64,000 nt of DNA. Origin: Clostridium beijerinckii. Lineage in GTDB: Bacteria; Bacillota; Clostridia; Clostridiales; Clostridiaceae. The notes beneath the pieces were generated by a model that was not told the origin of the DNA, did not search any database, and saw only the letters and a program-made list of their open reading frames with translations. A program made the translations under genes and the position numbers. Position 1 is the stretch's first letter. Every line of letters starts with the position of its first letter. Below, piece after piece: positions 54,252-63,295 of this stretch. The DNA lies in assembly GCF_036699995.1 (NCBI RefSeq), contig NZ_CP144906.1, positions 204,501 through 268,500 on the forward strand, in the 5' to 3' direction.

Positions 54252-55460
54252 ATGAATGATAAAAACTCTAGGATCAGCCACGGAGAAACATACATAAGAG
54301 ATAGGAAGAAAAAAAGTAATTATTTAAAATATATAACTTTTATATTGGTAGCTATATTAGTCTTAACTAGTTCTTTAATCTATTTAAAGTATGGAAAAGG
54401 ATTAAGTGATAAAAAAAATACAGCTAACGATAAAGTAAATGGGGAAACTGATAAGTCAATTGATGATGACAAGTATAAAACTAATAAACTCAAAGAACCA
54501 ATAAAGAAAACGATTGTTATTTCTTTCGCGGGGGACTTCACTTTAGGGACTGACACTAAATTCCCTTATGATGGTAGCCTACCAGCAGCGTTCATAGGTA
54601 GTGGAAAGAATTACTCTTATTTCATGCAAAATGTATCGAGCGTATTTAGTAAAGATGACTATACATTAGTGAATTTAGAAACTACATTTACAGATTCCAA
54701 AGATAAAGCACATAAAGATGGAGAAGTATTTTATAATTTTAAAGGACCTAAGGAATACGTTAACATTCTTACTAGCGGATCAATAGAAGGTGTTACGATA
54801 GCAAATAATCATATCTATGATTATGGAAAGCAAGGGATAAATGATACGATTAATACTTTAAAAGAAAAGAATATTGATATATGTGGTGAAGGATATAAAA
54901 TATTAAAGGATATTCAAGGAATAAAATTTGGATTTTTAGGGTATACAGGTTGGGAATATTCTAATAATTTAAAATCTAAAATAATAGGTGATATTAGTGA
55001 GTTAAGAAAGCAGGGAGCAGAAGTTGTTATTCCATACTTTCATTGGGGAGTAGAGAGAAAATATGAACCAGATAATGTTCAAAAAAGTTTAGCTAGATTT
55101 TCTATAGATAATGGAGCTGATGCGGTTATTGGTTCTCATCCACATGTAATTGAAAGTATGGAAAACTATAAGGGGAAGTTTATAGCATATTCTATGGGAA
55201 ACTTTTGTTTTGGAGGAAATTCCAATCCATCAGATAAAAGAACTTTTATACTTCAAATTAAAGTTAATACTGAAGATGATAAATTATCTAGCCTTGAGTA
55301 TAAAGTAATTCCAGCAATGATTTCTTCAAGAGATGATAAAAATGATTATATTCCAACTTTAGCAGGTGGTGAGAATAGGACTGAAATATTAAGGAAATTA
55401 AATGAGTTATCGCCAACGCTAAATGGGAATATTAAAGATGAATTTTTTAAAATTAAATAA
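54252..55460 (+). CDS. CapA-family (PGA_cap) metallophosphatase-like protein
   Basis: 402 residues: an N-terminal transmembrane anchor (ITFILVAILVLTSSLIYL), a Lys/Asp-rich linker, and a PGA_cap domain with ISFAGDFTLGTD, LVNLETTFTD, IANNHIYDYGKQG, PYFHWGVE and IGSHPHVIE. The family is named for poly-gamma-glutamate capsule synthesis and export, but no capB or capC is nearby, so polyglutamate production is not implied. AGGGGTC precedes the ATG. Faces outward as a single-pass protein. Confidence 0.87.
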   Translation: MNDKNSRISHGETYIRDRKKKSNYLKYITFILVAILVLTSSLIYLKYGKGLSDKKNTANDKVNGETDKSIDDDKYKTNKLKEPIKKTIVISFAGDFTLGTDTKFPYDGSLPAAFIGSGKNYSYFMQNVSSVFSKDDYTLVNLETTFTDSKDKAHKDGEVFYNFKGPKEYVNILTSGSIEGVTIANNHIYDYGKQGINDTINTLKEKNIDICGEGYKILKDIQGIKFGFLGYTGWEYSNNLKSKIIGDISELRKQGAEVVIPYFHWGVERKYEPDNVQKSLARFSIDNGADAVIGSHPHVIESMENYKGKFIAYSMGNFCFGGNSNPSDKRTFILQIKVNTEDDKLSSLEYKVIPAMISSRDDKNDYIPTLAGGENRTEILRKLNELSPTLNGNIKDEFFKIK

Positions 55461-55483
55461 AGTTTTTATTGTTAATAAATATA

Positions 55484-55521
55484 AAAGGCTGCTTTGAAAT
55501 AATTACTTCGAAGCAGCCTTT
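55484..55521 (+). terminator. Terminator after the CapA-like gene
   Basis: AAAGGCTGCTTTGAA (55484-55498) pairs with TTCGAAGCAGCCTTT (55507-55521), one G-U pair; tail ATG TT is weak. Confidence 0.75.
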
Positions 55522-55890
55522 ATGTTAAGTGGAATTATTCATAATATGTCTTTAGCCATATTATTGTTACAGAATTGAAAGGTAAATGTAAGGTTTATCA
55601 ATATAAGAATAATTAAACTTAGGTTATTATATAAGTGATATGACAGGAACTCATTTATATTAAGCTTTTATTTAAGGAAAAATTAATGTTTTATTAAGGG
55701 TTATGTTAAAGCATTAGTGATATACTGAGGAATATTAGATTGATAAAGTTACATAAATTCAATATAGTGGAAGTTTGTAAGGGTAGCGTAAGAATTAATG
55801 ATGCTTAAAGAGTAACATATATATGACAATGTTAGTTAATTACTATTACATGGATAAAAAGGCTGTTAAGAATAGGGGGAAGTTTTAAAA
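55522..55890. other. Upstream region of the efflux genes
   Basis: No gene in this 369-base stretch. It has one good promoter (55740-55768) and otherwise AT-rich DNA without clear repeats. Confidence 0.4.
55740..55768 (+). promoter_or_regulatory. Probable promoter of the efflux operon
   Basis: TTGATA at 55740-55745, 17-bp spacer, TATAGT at 55763-55768; leader of about 115 bases before the first gene. Confidence 0.55.
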
Positions 55891-57327
55891 ATGCCGAAAT
55901 TAGATGTGAAAAAGTTAAAACCTAAGGGCATAAGCCTTAAGGGGATGAAACTAAAAAAGAAGCCAAGCAAAAAAGTAATATTAATATGTGCAATATTTAT
56001 AATAGTTGGAGCTATCATAATAGGAAAGTTTATTATGCCTAAGTCAGCTCCGCAAGTAAAGTGTACAGTTCTTTCTAAGGGAAAAATTGTAAATAGTGTT
56101 AATGTTTTGGGAGAAATAAAAAGTAAAGAATCAACTAACATATACAGTACCTTGAACAATCCAGTGCAAGAGATAAAAGTAAAAGAGGGAGATAAGGTTA
56201 AAGTTGGAGATGTTCTAGCGGTACTAGATTCAAATGGGTTAGAAAAAGATATTGAACAGGCTACAGCTACAGCAGATGCAACTGAAGCTAATGCTAAGAC
56301 ACAGCTTGATTCAGCTCAAAAGGAATATAATGATGAATTGAATTTATATAATAACAATTCAAATTCAGATATTAAAAATGCAGAAGAAACATTAAGTTTA
56401 GCACAAATTACTCTTGATGATAAAGCGAAAATATATGATAAGAATAAAGCTTTATTTAACGCTCAAGCAATTTCAGAGAGCGACTTGAATAAGATAAAGA
56501 TAGATTATGATACTGCTAAATCAGATTATGAAAAGGCTGTAACAGCTCTTGAAAATGCTAAGGTTAAAGTTGACCAAGCTCTTAATAAGGCTAAAAGTGA
56601 CTATGAAACAGCACAAACAAACTATAATAATAAAAGCCAGAGAATAGCCATTGAGAAGCAAAAACAGCAGTTAGATGATTGCACTATTAAGGCTACAAGT
56701 GATGGGATAATTACAAATGTAAATGCTGTTGTGGGGAATCCAGGAAATGGTGTTTTATTTCAGATCGAAAATTTAGATAATATAGAAATAACTGTACCAA
56801 TTAAGGAAGTCGATATAGCTAATGTTAAAGTAGGACAGAGAGCAGAGATAAAAACAGATGCAACAGGTGATAAGACTTTTCCAGGAGAAGTAGAAAGTGT
56901 TAGTCCATCTGCTAGAAAAGAAGGTGTGTCTGTAAGCACGAGTCAATCTGGGAATACACAATCTCAGTCTCAAGGAACAGGTTCAGATGCAGGCTTTGAG
57001 GCAAAAGTTAAAGTTGATAATACAGATGAAAATATGAAAGTGGGAATGAGTGCAAGAGTAAATATCATTACAAATGAAAAATCTGATATTTATACCGTTT
57101 CATCAGATAGCATAGTTGAAAATGAAGATAGCAAGAGTATATATGTTGCAGAAAAAAACAGTGAAAAGCCAAATGAATATATAATTAAGGAATTACCAAT
57201 AGATACAGGACTTGAATCTGACTTTAATGTTGAAATTTCAGGAGAAGGAATTTCAGATGGAATATTTGTAATTGATGATCCTTCAACACATAGGCCTGGA
57301 GAGAAAGTTCAAATAAAAGGAAGGTGA
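55891..57327 (+). CDS. MacA/HlyD-family membrane fusion protein
   Basis: 478 residues. A basic N-terminus, one membrane anchor (VILICAIFIIVGAIIIGKFI, about 29-48), then lipoyl-like (VQEIKVKEGDKVKVGDVLAV) and coiled-coil (about 115-250, ATADATEANAKTQLDSAQKE) domains and beta-barrel domains. A Ser/Gln/Gly-rich insert lies near SQSGNTQSQSQGTGSDAG. In Gram-positive bacteria such proteins assist MacB-type pumps for peptides or drugs. First gene of a coupled three-gene unit; AGGGGGAAG precedes the ATG. Confidence 0.9.
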   Translation: MPKLDVKKLKPKGISLKGMKLKKKPSKKVILICAIFIIVGAIIIGKFIMPKSAPQVKCTVLSKGKIVNSVNVLGEIKSKESTNIYSTLNNPVQEIKVKEGDKVKVGDVLAVLDSNGLEKDIEQATATADATEANAKTQLDSAQKEYNDELNLYNNNSNSDIKNAEETLSLAQITLDDKAKIYDKNKALFNAQAISESDLNKIKIDYDTAKSDYEKAVTALENAKVKVDQALNKAKSDYETAQTNYNNKSQRIAIEKQKQQLDDCTIKATSDGIITNVNAVVGNPGNGVLFQIENLDNIEITVPIKEVDIANVKVGQRAEIKTDATGDKTFPGEVESVSPSARKEGVSVSTSQSGNTQSQSQGTGSDAGFEAKVKVDNTDENMKVGMSARVNIITNEKSDIYTVSSDSIVENEDSKSIYVAEKNSEKPNEYIIKELPIDTGLESDFNVEISGEGISDGIFVIDDPSTHRPGEKVQIKGR

Positions 57328-57332
57328 GTTCT

Positions 57333-58070
57333 TTGAATGAAAATATAATAGAAATGAAGAATATTGTCAAAAGCTTTTATGTTGGGACTCCTAATCAATT
57401 AAATATTCTTAAAAATATAGATATAACAATAAAAGAAGGTGAATTTGTATCTATAGTTGGTGCATCAGGATCAGGAAAGAGTACTTTAATGAACATTATT
57501 GGAGCACTTGACAGGCCAACTTCTGGAACATATTTTTTAGATGGGACTAATGTTAATGAAGAAACAGACAATGGTTTATCAGAAGTTAGAAATAAACAAA
57601 TAGGCTTTGTATTTCAAACTTATAATTTAATTCCAAGAAGTTCAGCTTTGAAAAATGTTGAGTTGCCAATGCTTTATTATGGAATGAATAGGAATGAAAG
57701 AAGGAAAAGATCAGAAGAACTTTTGGAACTTGTTGGAATGAAGGATAGAATGAAACATCTTCCTAATGAATTATCAGGTGGACAAAAACAGAGGGTTGCA
57801 ATTGCTCGTGCACTTGCAAATAATCCAAGTATAATACTTGCCGATGAACCAACAGGAGCCCTTGATTCTGCAACAGGTAGGATGGTTATGGATTTGTTTC
57901 ATAAGGTTCATGAATTAGAAGGTAAGACTATAGTATTTATAACTCATAATTATGAGCTGGCAAAAGAAACAGAGAGAATTATAACATTAAGGGATGGAAA
58001 GATAATATCAGAAGAAGATAACGACAAGTATGTAAGAAAATTTCCAGATGGTGAAAAGATATGTTTATAA
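57333..58070 (+). CDS. MacB-type ABC transporter ATPase
   Basis: 245 residues from TTG 57333, after GGAAGGTGAG; a GTG at 57324 overlapping the previous stop is an alternative. Walker A GASGSGKSTLMN, signature [15 protein letters not shown], Walker B IILADEPTGALDS. Belongs to the LolD/MacB group that drives mechanotransmission pumps. Overlaps the permease gene by ten bases. Confidence 0.93.
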   Translation: MNENIIEMKNIVKSFYVGTPNQLNILKNIDITIKEGEFVSIVGASGSGKSTLMNIIGALDRPTSGTYFLDGTNVNEETDNGLSEVRNKQIGFVFQTYNLIPRSSALKNVELPMLYYGMNRNERRKRSEELLELVGMKDRMKHLPNELSGGQKQRVAIARALANNPSIILADEPTGALDSATGRMVMDLFHKVHELEGKTIVFITHNYELAKETERIITLRDGKIISEEDNDKYVRKFPDGEKICL

Positions 58071-59335
58071 AAGAAAATATATTGCTTGCAATAGCAGGCA
58101 TAAAATCAAGCAAGATGCGTTCACTTTTAACTATGCTTGGGATTATAATAGGAATATCATCTGTTATAGGAATTGTTTCTATTGGAGGTGCAATTACATC
58201 TAAAGTAACAAGTGAGTTGGACAACATGGGTGCAAATAATATGGAAGTTGTCTTAACTGAAAAAAAAGATGATGGAACCTCTGCAGGATTTAATGATGGA
58301 CCAAGTAAACAGCCAGAAGATAGCGATCTTATATCTTCAGAGCAAATAGACTCATTTAAAGAAATATTTAAGGATAGAATTAGCAGCGTAAGTATAGATG
58401 AGACAAAAGGACAGGGAAAGGTAAGGGATGGATATTTATATGCTAATGTAAATACTATTGGAGTAAACGAGGGATACAAAGAAGTTAATAATGTAAAACT
58501 GACTAGTGGGAGATTTATCACTGATAAAGATCTTAAAGGAGCGAAAAAAATTGCTATAGTCTCTGATAAACTTATTAATAATATCTTTAAAGGAAAGACT
58601 GATCCACTAGGTAAAGAAATTAAGGTTTATACAAAAGATGAAGTTGAAACATATGCAATTGTAGGGGTATATGAATATGAAAATTCTTCACTATTTGGTG
58701 GGGGTGGTATGGCATCAGAAAAAGATAGAGTTACTGATTTATATATTCCTGTAACAACAGAAAAAGCATCACAAAAAAACAAGAATTATCAATACTTTAC
58801 TATTACTCCTAAACAAAATGTTGATGCTCAAAAGCTTGTAAAAGACATGAAAAAATATGGGGAAAAGCTATATAAAAGCAATAAGAATTGGACAATAGAT
58901 GTTTTTAATAATCAAAGTCGAGCGGCGTCTTTTACGTCAGTGATTAATATGATATCCCTTGGTGTAGCAGTAATTGCAGCCATAGCATTACTTGTAGGTG
59001 GAATAGGAGTAATGAATATAATGCTCGTATCTGTTACGGAAAGAACGAGGGAAATAGGAACGCGAAAAGCCCTTGGTGCTAAGAGCAGCCATATAAAGAT
59101 GCAATTTATAACTGAGTCAGTGATAATATGTTCAATTGGTGGAATGATAGGAATAATATTTGGAATAGGCATGGGAGTAATTGCATGCATAGTATTAAAA
59201 TCACCAATATCGATATCTATTCCAACAATTTTAATAAGCTTCACTTTTTCAATGGCAATTGGTGTGTTTTTTGGATACTATCCAGCTAAAAAAGCAGCAA
59301 GTCTTGATCCGATTGAAGCCTTAAGATATGAGTAA
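58061..59335 (+). CDS. MacB-type ABC transporter permease
   Basis: 424 residues: first membrane helix near residues 20-42 (LLTMLGIIIGISSVIGIVSI), a large extracellular MacB_PCD domain, and three C-terminal helices with FtsX-like motif VTERTREIGTRKALGAK. The extracellular domain is mostly beta/alpha with EYENSSLFGGGGM. Forms a pump with the two preceding genes; substrate unknown, possibly antimicrobial peptides or self-made compounds. Confidence 0.92.
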   Translation: MFIKENILLAIAGIKSSKMRSLLTMLGIIIGISSVIGIVSIGGAITSKVTSELDNMGANNMEVVLTEKKDDGTSAGFNDGPSKQPEDSDLISSEQIDSFKEIFKDRISSVSIDETKGQGKVRDGYLYANVNTIGVNEGYKEVNNVKLTSGRFITDKDLKGAKKIAIVSDKLINNIFKGKTDPLGKEIKVYTKDEVETYAIVGVYEYENSSLFGGGGMASEKDRVTDLYIPVTTEKASQKNKNYQYFTITPKQNVDAQKLVKDMKKYGEKLYKSNKNWTIDVFNNQSRAASFTSVINMISLGVAVIAAIALLVGGIGVMNIMLVSVTERTREIGTRKALGAKSSHIKMQFITESVIICSIGGMIGIIFGIGMGVIACIVLKSPISISIPTILISFTFSMAIGVFFGYYPAKKAASLDPIEALRYE

Positions 59336-59512
59336 GCAGCATGAAAAAGTAGTAGATAAAAAATAAGGAATATATATTCTAAGAAGTTTAATTCATCGAA
59401 GCTCACTTTGAACTAGTGGATAGTAAAAATTAGATATTCTATGATGAATGAATTGTATTATTTAAAACGTATATGTAAAGTATAATTTATGTTATAGAGG
59501 TTAAATTAAGAA

Positions 59513-59560
59513 AGATAGATATTTTAATTTTATTAATAATTAAAATATCTATCTATTTTC
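59513..59560 (+). terminator. Terminator after the efflux operon
   Basis: AGATAGATATTTTAATT (59513-59529) pairs perfectly with 59538-59554, then ATTTTC. The 100 bases before it have no gene. Confidence 0.9.
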
Positions 59561-59641
59561 TTATTCTGAATAAATTTTAAGATAGGAATAAAACTTTAAT
59601 AATCTAATTACATAGAAAGTCGATATTTTTACTAATAATTA

Positions 59642-59669
59642 TTGACAAGTCTCTGTAACTATGTATAAT
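59642..59669 (+). promoter_or_regulatory. Promoter of the SAM riboswitch unit
   Basis: TTGACA at 59642-59647, 16-bp spacer, TATAAT at 59664-59669. Confidence 0.85.
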
Positions 59670-59702
59670 TAGTATTAACAAAAAAATATCTGGATAAGTT
59701 AA

Positions 59703-59829
59703 TCTTATTAAGAGTGGTGGAGGGACTGGCCCTTTGAAGCCCGGCAACCTGAAAAATTTTTATATATAAATTTTTTCGTTGGTGCTAAATCCTGCAAGAG
59801 AATATCTTGAAAAATGAGAGGAATTAAGT
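59703..59829 (+). ncRNA. SAM-I (S-box) riboswitch aptamer
   Basis: The conserved S-box core is clear: AGAGTGGTGGAGGGACTGGC, CCTTTGAAGCCCGGCAACC, a variable hairpin (59750-59779), GGTGCTAAATCCTGC and the closing CAAG/CTTG stem. It turns off methionine/cysteine sulfur genes when SAM is high. Confidence 0.96.
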
Positions 59830-59856
59830 TTCGGTAGAACTTATAATATGACTACA

Positions 59857-59888
59857 AAGTCACTTCTTGTTTTGGAAGTGGCTTTTTT
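59857..59888 (+). terminator. Riboswitch expression-platform terminator
   Basis: AGTCACTTC (59858-59866) pairs with GAAGTGGCT (59875-59883, one G-U), then TTTTT. Formed when SAM is bound. Confidence 0.9.
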
Positions 59889-59956
59889 ATTAATATTATC
59901 TCTGGTATTAGCAATAAGTAATGCATTAAGCAAAGTAAATTTAAGGAGGCAAAATA

Positions 59957-61105
59957 ATGACTTTAAAAAAATCTTTTGAAACAATTGCAGTCAGTGGAGT
60001 ATCAGGTGGAGATAAAGAAACGGGTGCTATAAGTTTTCCTATATATCAGGCAGCTACATTTAAACATCATGGCCTTAATAATAGCACAGGATATGATTAT
60101 GCAAGAGCTCAAAATCCAACTAGAGAAGAAGCTGAAAAAACATTAGCTGTTTTAGAAGGTGGAAAATCAGCGATAGGGTTTTCGTCAGGAGTTGCAGCAA
60201 TTACAGCCTGTATACATTTATTTAAGTCTGGAGATCATATAATCTTATCTGATGATTTATATGGTGGGACATATAGATTATTTGATGATATTTTTAGAGA
60301 TTTTGGATTAGAAGCTACCTTCATTGATACTACAGTTACTAAAAATATATTAAATTCTATAAAAGAAAATACAAAGGCAATACTTATAGAAACGCCATCT
60401 AACCCTATGATGAAGGTAACAGATATAAGAGCAGTTGCAGAAATAACAAAAACAAATAATTTACTGTTAATTGTGGATAATACTTTCTTAACTCCGTACT
60501 ATCAAAGGCCGCTAGAACTAGGAGCAGATTTAGTGGTTCATAGTGGAACAAAGTTTTTAGGTGGGCATCATGATTTACTTGCAGGATTCATAGTAGTAAA
60601 TGATGAAGAAATATTAGAAAAACTCAGAAGAATTCACATGTCAACAGGAGCAACTTTATCTCCATTTGATTCATGGTTAATTTTAAGAGGTATAAAGACT
60701 TTACATATAAGGTTGGAAAGGTCACAAGAGAATACGCTTAAGATAGCTAAGTTTTTAGAAGGTAATCCTAAAGTAGAAAAGGTGTATTATGTAGGTCTAG
60801 AAGGTTTTGAGGGCTATGAATTAAATAAGAAACAATCGACAGGTTTTGGGGCAACATTATCGTTTAGAGTAAAAGAAAAAGAATTAGTTGCCAAGATTTT
60901 AGAAAGAGTTAAAGTAATAAGATTTGCAGAGAGTCTAGGGGGAGTGGAGACGTTAATAACATATCCATTTACCCAAACACATTCAGAGATACCGGAAGAA
61001 ATTAAGCAAAGACTTGGAGTAGATGAATATCTGCTTAGGCTATCAGTAGGAATAGAGAATGTAGAAGATTTGCTAAAAGATCTGGAAAATGCTATAGGAA
61101 AATAA
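59957..61105 (+). CDS. metI: PLP-dependent trans-sulfuration enzyme (MetI-like)
   Basis: 382 residues of the Cys/Met metabolism PLP family; Schiff-base lysine in VVHSGTKFLGGHHD and substrate/PLP motifs YARAQNPTRE and ETPSNPMMKV. Probably cystathionine gamma-synthase / O-acetylhomoserine thiolyase (MetI role), placed directly under a SAM riboswitch. Cystathionine beta- or gamma-lyase is not excluded, because these enzymes are alike in sequence. AAGGAGGC precedes the ATG. Confidence 0.8.
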   Translation: MTLKKSFETIAVSGVSGGDKETGAISFPIYQAATFKHHGLNNSTGYDYARAQNPTREEAEKTLAVLEGGKSAIGFSSGVAAITACIHLFKSGDHIILSDDLYGGTYRLFDDIFRDFGLEATFIDTTVTKNILNSIKENTKAILIETPSNPMMKVTDIRAVAEITKTNNLLLIVDNTFLTPYYQRPLELGADLVVHSGTKFLGGHHDLLAGFIVVNDEEILEKLRRIHMSTGATLSPFDSWLILRGIKTLHIRLERSQENTLKIAKFLEGNPKVEKVYYVGLEGFEGYELNKKQSTGFGATLSFRVKEKELVAKILERVKVIRFAESLGGVETLITYPFTQTHSEIPEEIKQRLGVDEYLLRLSVGIENVEDLLKDLENAIGK

Positions 61106-61138
61106 AATTTATAATTAAAATAGAATGGGGCGTTAAAT

Positions 61139-62275
61139 ATGAATTTTGGAACAAAATTAATACATGCAAGTGGAGATATAGATCCGACAACAGGATCAGT
61201 AAGCACTCCAATATATCAGACATCAACATTTCACCAATTTGATATAGAGAATTTCGGAAAATACGATTATGCAAGATCAGGTAATCCAACTAGAGATGTG
61301 GTAGAGAAATTAATTGCAGAACTTGAAGGTGGTGAGTGTGGATTTGCATTTGCATCAGGAATGGCAGCTATTTGCTCTGTATTATCAATATTCTCTGCAG
61401 GAGATCATGTTATAATATGTGGAGATGTATATGGTGGAACATATAGAGCTACTACAAAATTATTCTCAAGATTCAATATAGAATTCACTTTTGTAGATGC
61501 ATCAAATATTGATGAAATAGAAAAAGCATTCAAAGAAAATACTAAAGGTCTTTATTTAGAGACACCTTCAAATCCACTGCTAAAAGTTATAGACTTAAGG
61601 ACAGCTAGTAAATTAGCTAAAGAAAATGGAGCAATAACTATAGTGGATAATACATTTATGTCACCATATTTGCAAAGACCTATTGAGTTAGGAGTTGATA
61701 TTGTTGTTCACAGTGCAACTAAGTTTCTTGGAGGTCATAGCGATGTTATAGCAGGTCTTGTTGTAACTAAAACAAAGGATTTAGGAGATAGAGTTTATCA
61801 AATACAAAATACTTTTGGTGCAGTACTTGGACCACAAGACTCGTGGCTTTTAGTTAGAGGTATCAAAACATTAAAAGTTAGACTAGATGTACTTCAAAAA
61901 AGTGCTCAAAAGTTAGCAGAATGGCTTGAATCTAGAGAAGAAGTTGAAAAAGTATATTATCTTGGATTACCTTCTATGGAAGGAAGAGAACTACATTTAG
62001 AACAAGCAGATGGAGCAGGTGCTGTATTATCATTTAAATTTAAAACATTTGAAAGAACAAAAATATTTTTAAATAATGTAAAGAATGTAGCGGTGGCTGT
62101 TAGCTTGGGTAGTGTTGAAACGATAGTATCATATCCAGCTAAGATGAGTCATGCCTCAATTCCAAAAGAAGAAAGAGAAGAGCTTGGAATAACAGATACA
62201 TTGATAAGAGTATCCGTAGGATTAGAAGATATAGATGATTTAATAGAGTCATTTAGAGAAGCAATGGAGAAATAA
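61139..62275 (+). CDS. metC: PLP-dependent trans-sulfuration enzyme (MetC-like)
   Basis: 378 residues; Schiff-base lysine in VVHSATKFLGGHSD, with YARSGNPTRDVVEKL and ETPSNPLLKVIDL. Probably cystathionine beta-lyase or gamma-lyase paired with the preceding synthase, as in Bacillus metI-metC. The two proteins are clearly related, presumably by duplication. Only 33 bases separate the genes; shared control by the SAM riboswitch is likely. Confidence 0.8.
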   Translation: MNFGTKLIHASGDIDPTTGSVSTPIYQTSTFHQFDIENFGKYDYARSGNPTRDVVEKLIAELEGGECGFAFASGMAAICSVLSIFSAGDHVIICGDVYGGTYRATTKLFSRFNIEFTFVDASNIDEIEKAFKENTKGLYLETPSNPLLKVIDLRTASKLAKENGAITIVDNTFMSPYLQRPIELGVDIVVHSATKFLGGHSDVIAGLVVTKTKDLGDRVYQIQNTFGAVLGPQDSWLLVRGIKTLKVRLDVLQKSAQKLAEWLESREEVEKVYYLGLPSMEGRELHLEQADGAGAVLSFKFKTFERTKIFLNNVKNVAVAVSLGSVETIVSYPAKMSHASIPKEEREELGITDTLIRVSVGLEDIDDLIESFREAMEK

Positions 62276-62310
62276 AAATTACAGAGATAAATTATATATA
62301 AAAGTTGATG

Positions 62311-62342
62311 AAAAAGGGTGATTTATATAATCATCCTTTTTT
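62311..62342 (+). terminator. Terminator after metC
   Basis: AAAAAGGGTGAT (62311-62322) pairs with ATCATCCTTTTT (one G-U pair) ending in TTTTTT. Confidence 0.9.
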
Positions 62343-62460
62343 CATGCTTCTGATTAGAGGAATAATTCGATTAAATTTGGTGAAATGAAAGAAATAGAAT
62401 TAATCGAAATATTATAATTTAGAAAATATACTTTTATATAAGCAAATGATTAGGTAAGTG

Positions 62461-62946
62461 TTAATTTAATTTTTTTAATATACTTATAAGGTTTATTATA
62501 GAATCATCTAATGTAATTACTTCATCATCAGAAAGAGAAGAGATTTTTTCAGCAAAAGAGTTACAAATTGCATTACGGAGAGAATTTAGTAAATCATAAG
62601 CTTTTGGTGTTAGCTCAACTCTAAGAACCCTTCTATCATTAGGGTCTGGGTATCTATTAACTAGTTCATAATTAATGAGGTTTTCTATAATTGGAGTCAT
62701 ATTAGATTTTGATATGCCTATATTATCTGCTATTTGAGAAATAGGAGATGAATTACTGTGAAAAAGATAGAATATAACTCTGGCATGTGAAGGAGGAATA
62801 GAAAAATCAGAGCAACATTGTTTGCTATTTTCATGCAATGATTGAAAAATTTTAGATATATCTTGTACTTTGAATATATTACTTTGAATAATCCATAAAA
62901 AGTTAACTAAGGAATCTGCAACTTTAAATAAATTTTCTTTTTCCAT
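62461..62946 (-). CDS. MarR-family transcriptional regulator
   Basis: 161 residues. Winged helix: ISQIADNIGISKSNMTPIIENL recognition region and the wing DPNDRRVLRVELT. N- and C-terminal helices form the dimer. The C-terminal part is long enough for the usual fold. It is transcribed away from mtlA; its own promoter is at 62984-63012. A link to mannitol is possible by position only; MarR proteins usually control transport or stress genes. Confidence 0.9.
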   Translation of the reverse strand: MEKENLFKVADSLVNFLWIIQSNIFKVQDISKIFQSLHENSKQCCSDFSIPPSHARVIFYLFHSNSSPISQIADNIGISKSNMTPIIENLINYELVNRYPDPNDRRVLRVELTPKAYDLLNSLRNAICNSFAEKISSLSDDEVITLDDSIINLISILKKLN

Positions 62947-63295
62947 ATTAAAACAAATCCTTCCCGAGGTGGTATATTAGTAAATTATAAACTATTGATA
63001 AATTGAAGACAATAGATAAGGATTATTGTAATATTTAATATGCTTAATAGGTTTAAAACACTTACTAAGTATATTTTTTTGTTTTGTAAAGATAATAAAA
63101 GTATGCTTTCTTTTCGATCATTTTAGGCTATAACCATGTATTTTCAACAGTTTAACATTAACTTTAAATTTGTCATTGAAAACGTAACTCAAATTTGAAG
63201 TTGTTTAAATTGAAAAGGTATTCTTCATAGTTTAAGATAGTAAATGAAAGAACTAATAATAAATTATATAAATAAAAATAGATGGAGGTTTTATT
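62947..63295. other. Divergent regulatory region of marR and mtlA
   Basis: 349 bases. It contains the marR promoter on the - strand, a short inverted repeat TAGT...ACTA (about 62979-62996) overlapping its -10, and an 8-bp palindrome CAAATTTG near 63189. No strong + strand promoter was found for mtlA; TTGAAG/TATTCT near 63195-63224 is a weak candidate. Confidence 0.45.
62984..63012 (-). promoter_or_regulatory. Promoter of the marR gene
   Basis: On the - strand TTGTCT (63012-63007), 17-bp spacer and TATAAT (62989-62984). Confidence 0.65.

Noticed and set aside
57979..58521. 180-codon - strand frame opposite the efflux permease
   Set aside because: Antisense shadow; overlaps two well-supported genes.
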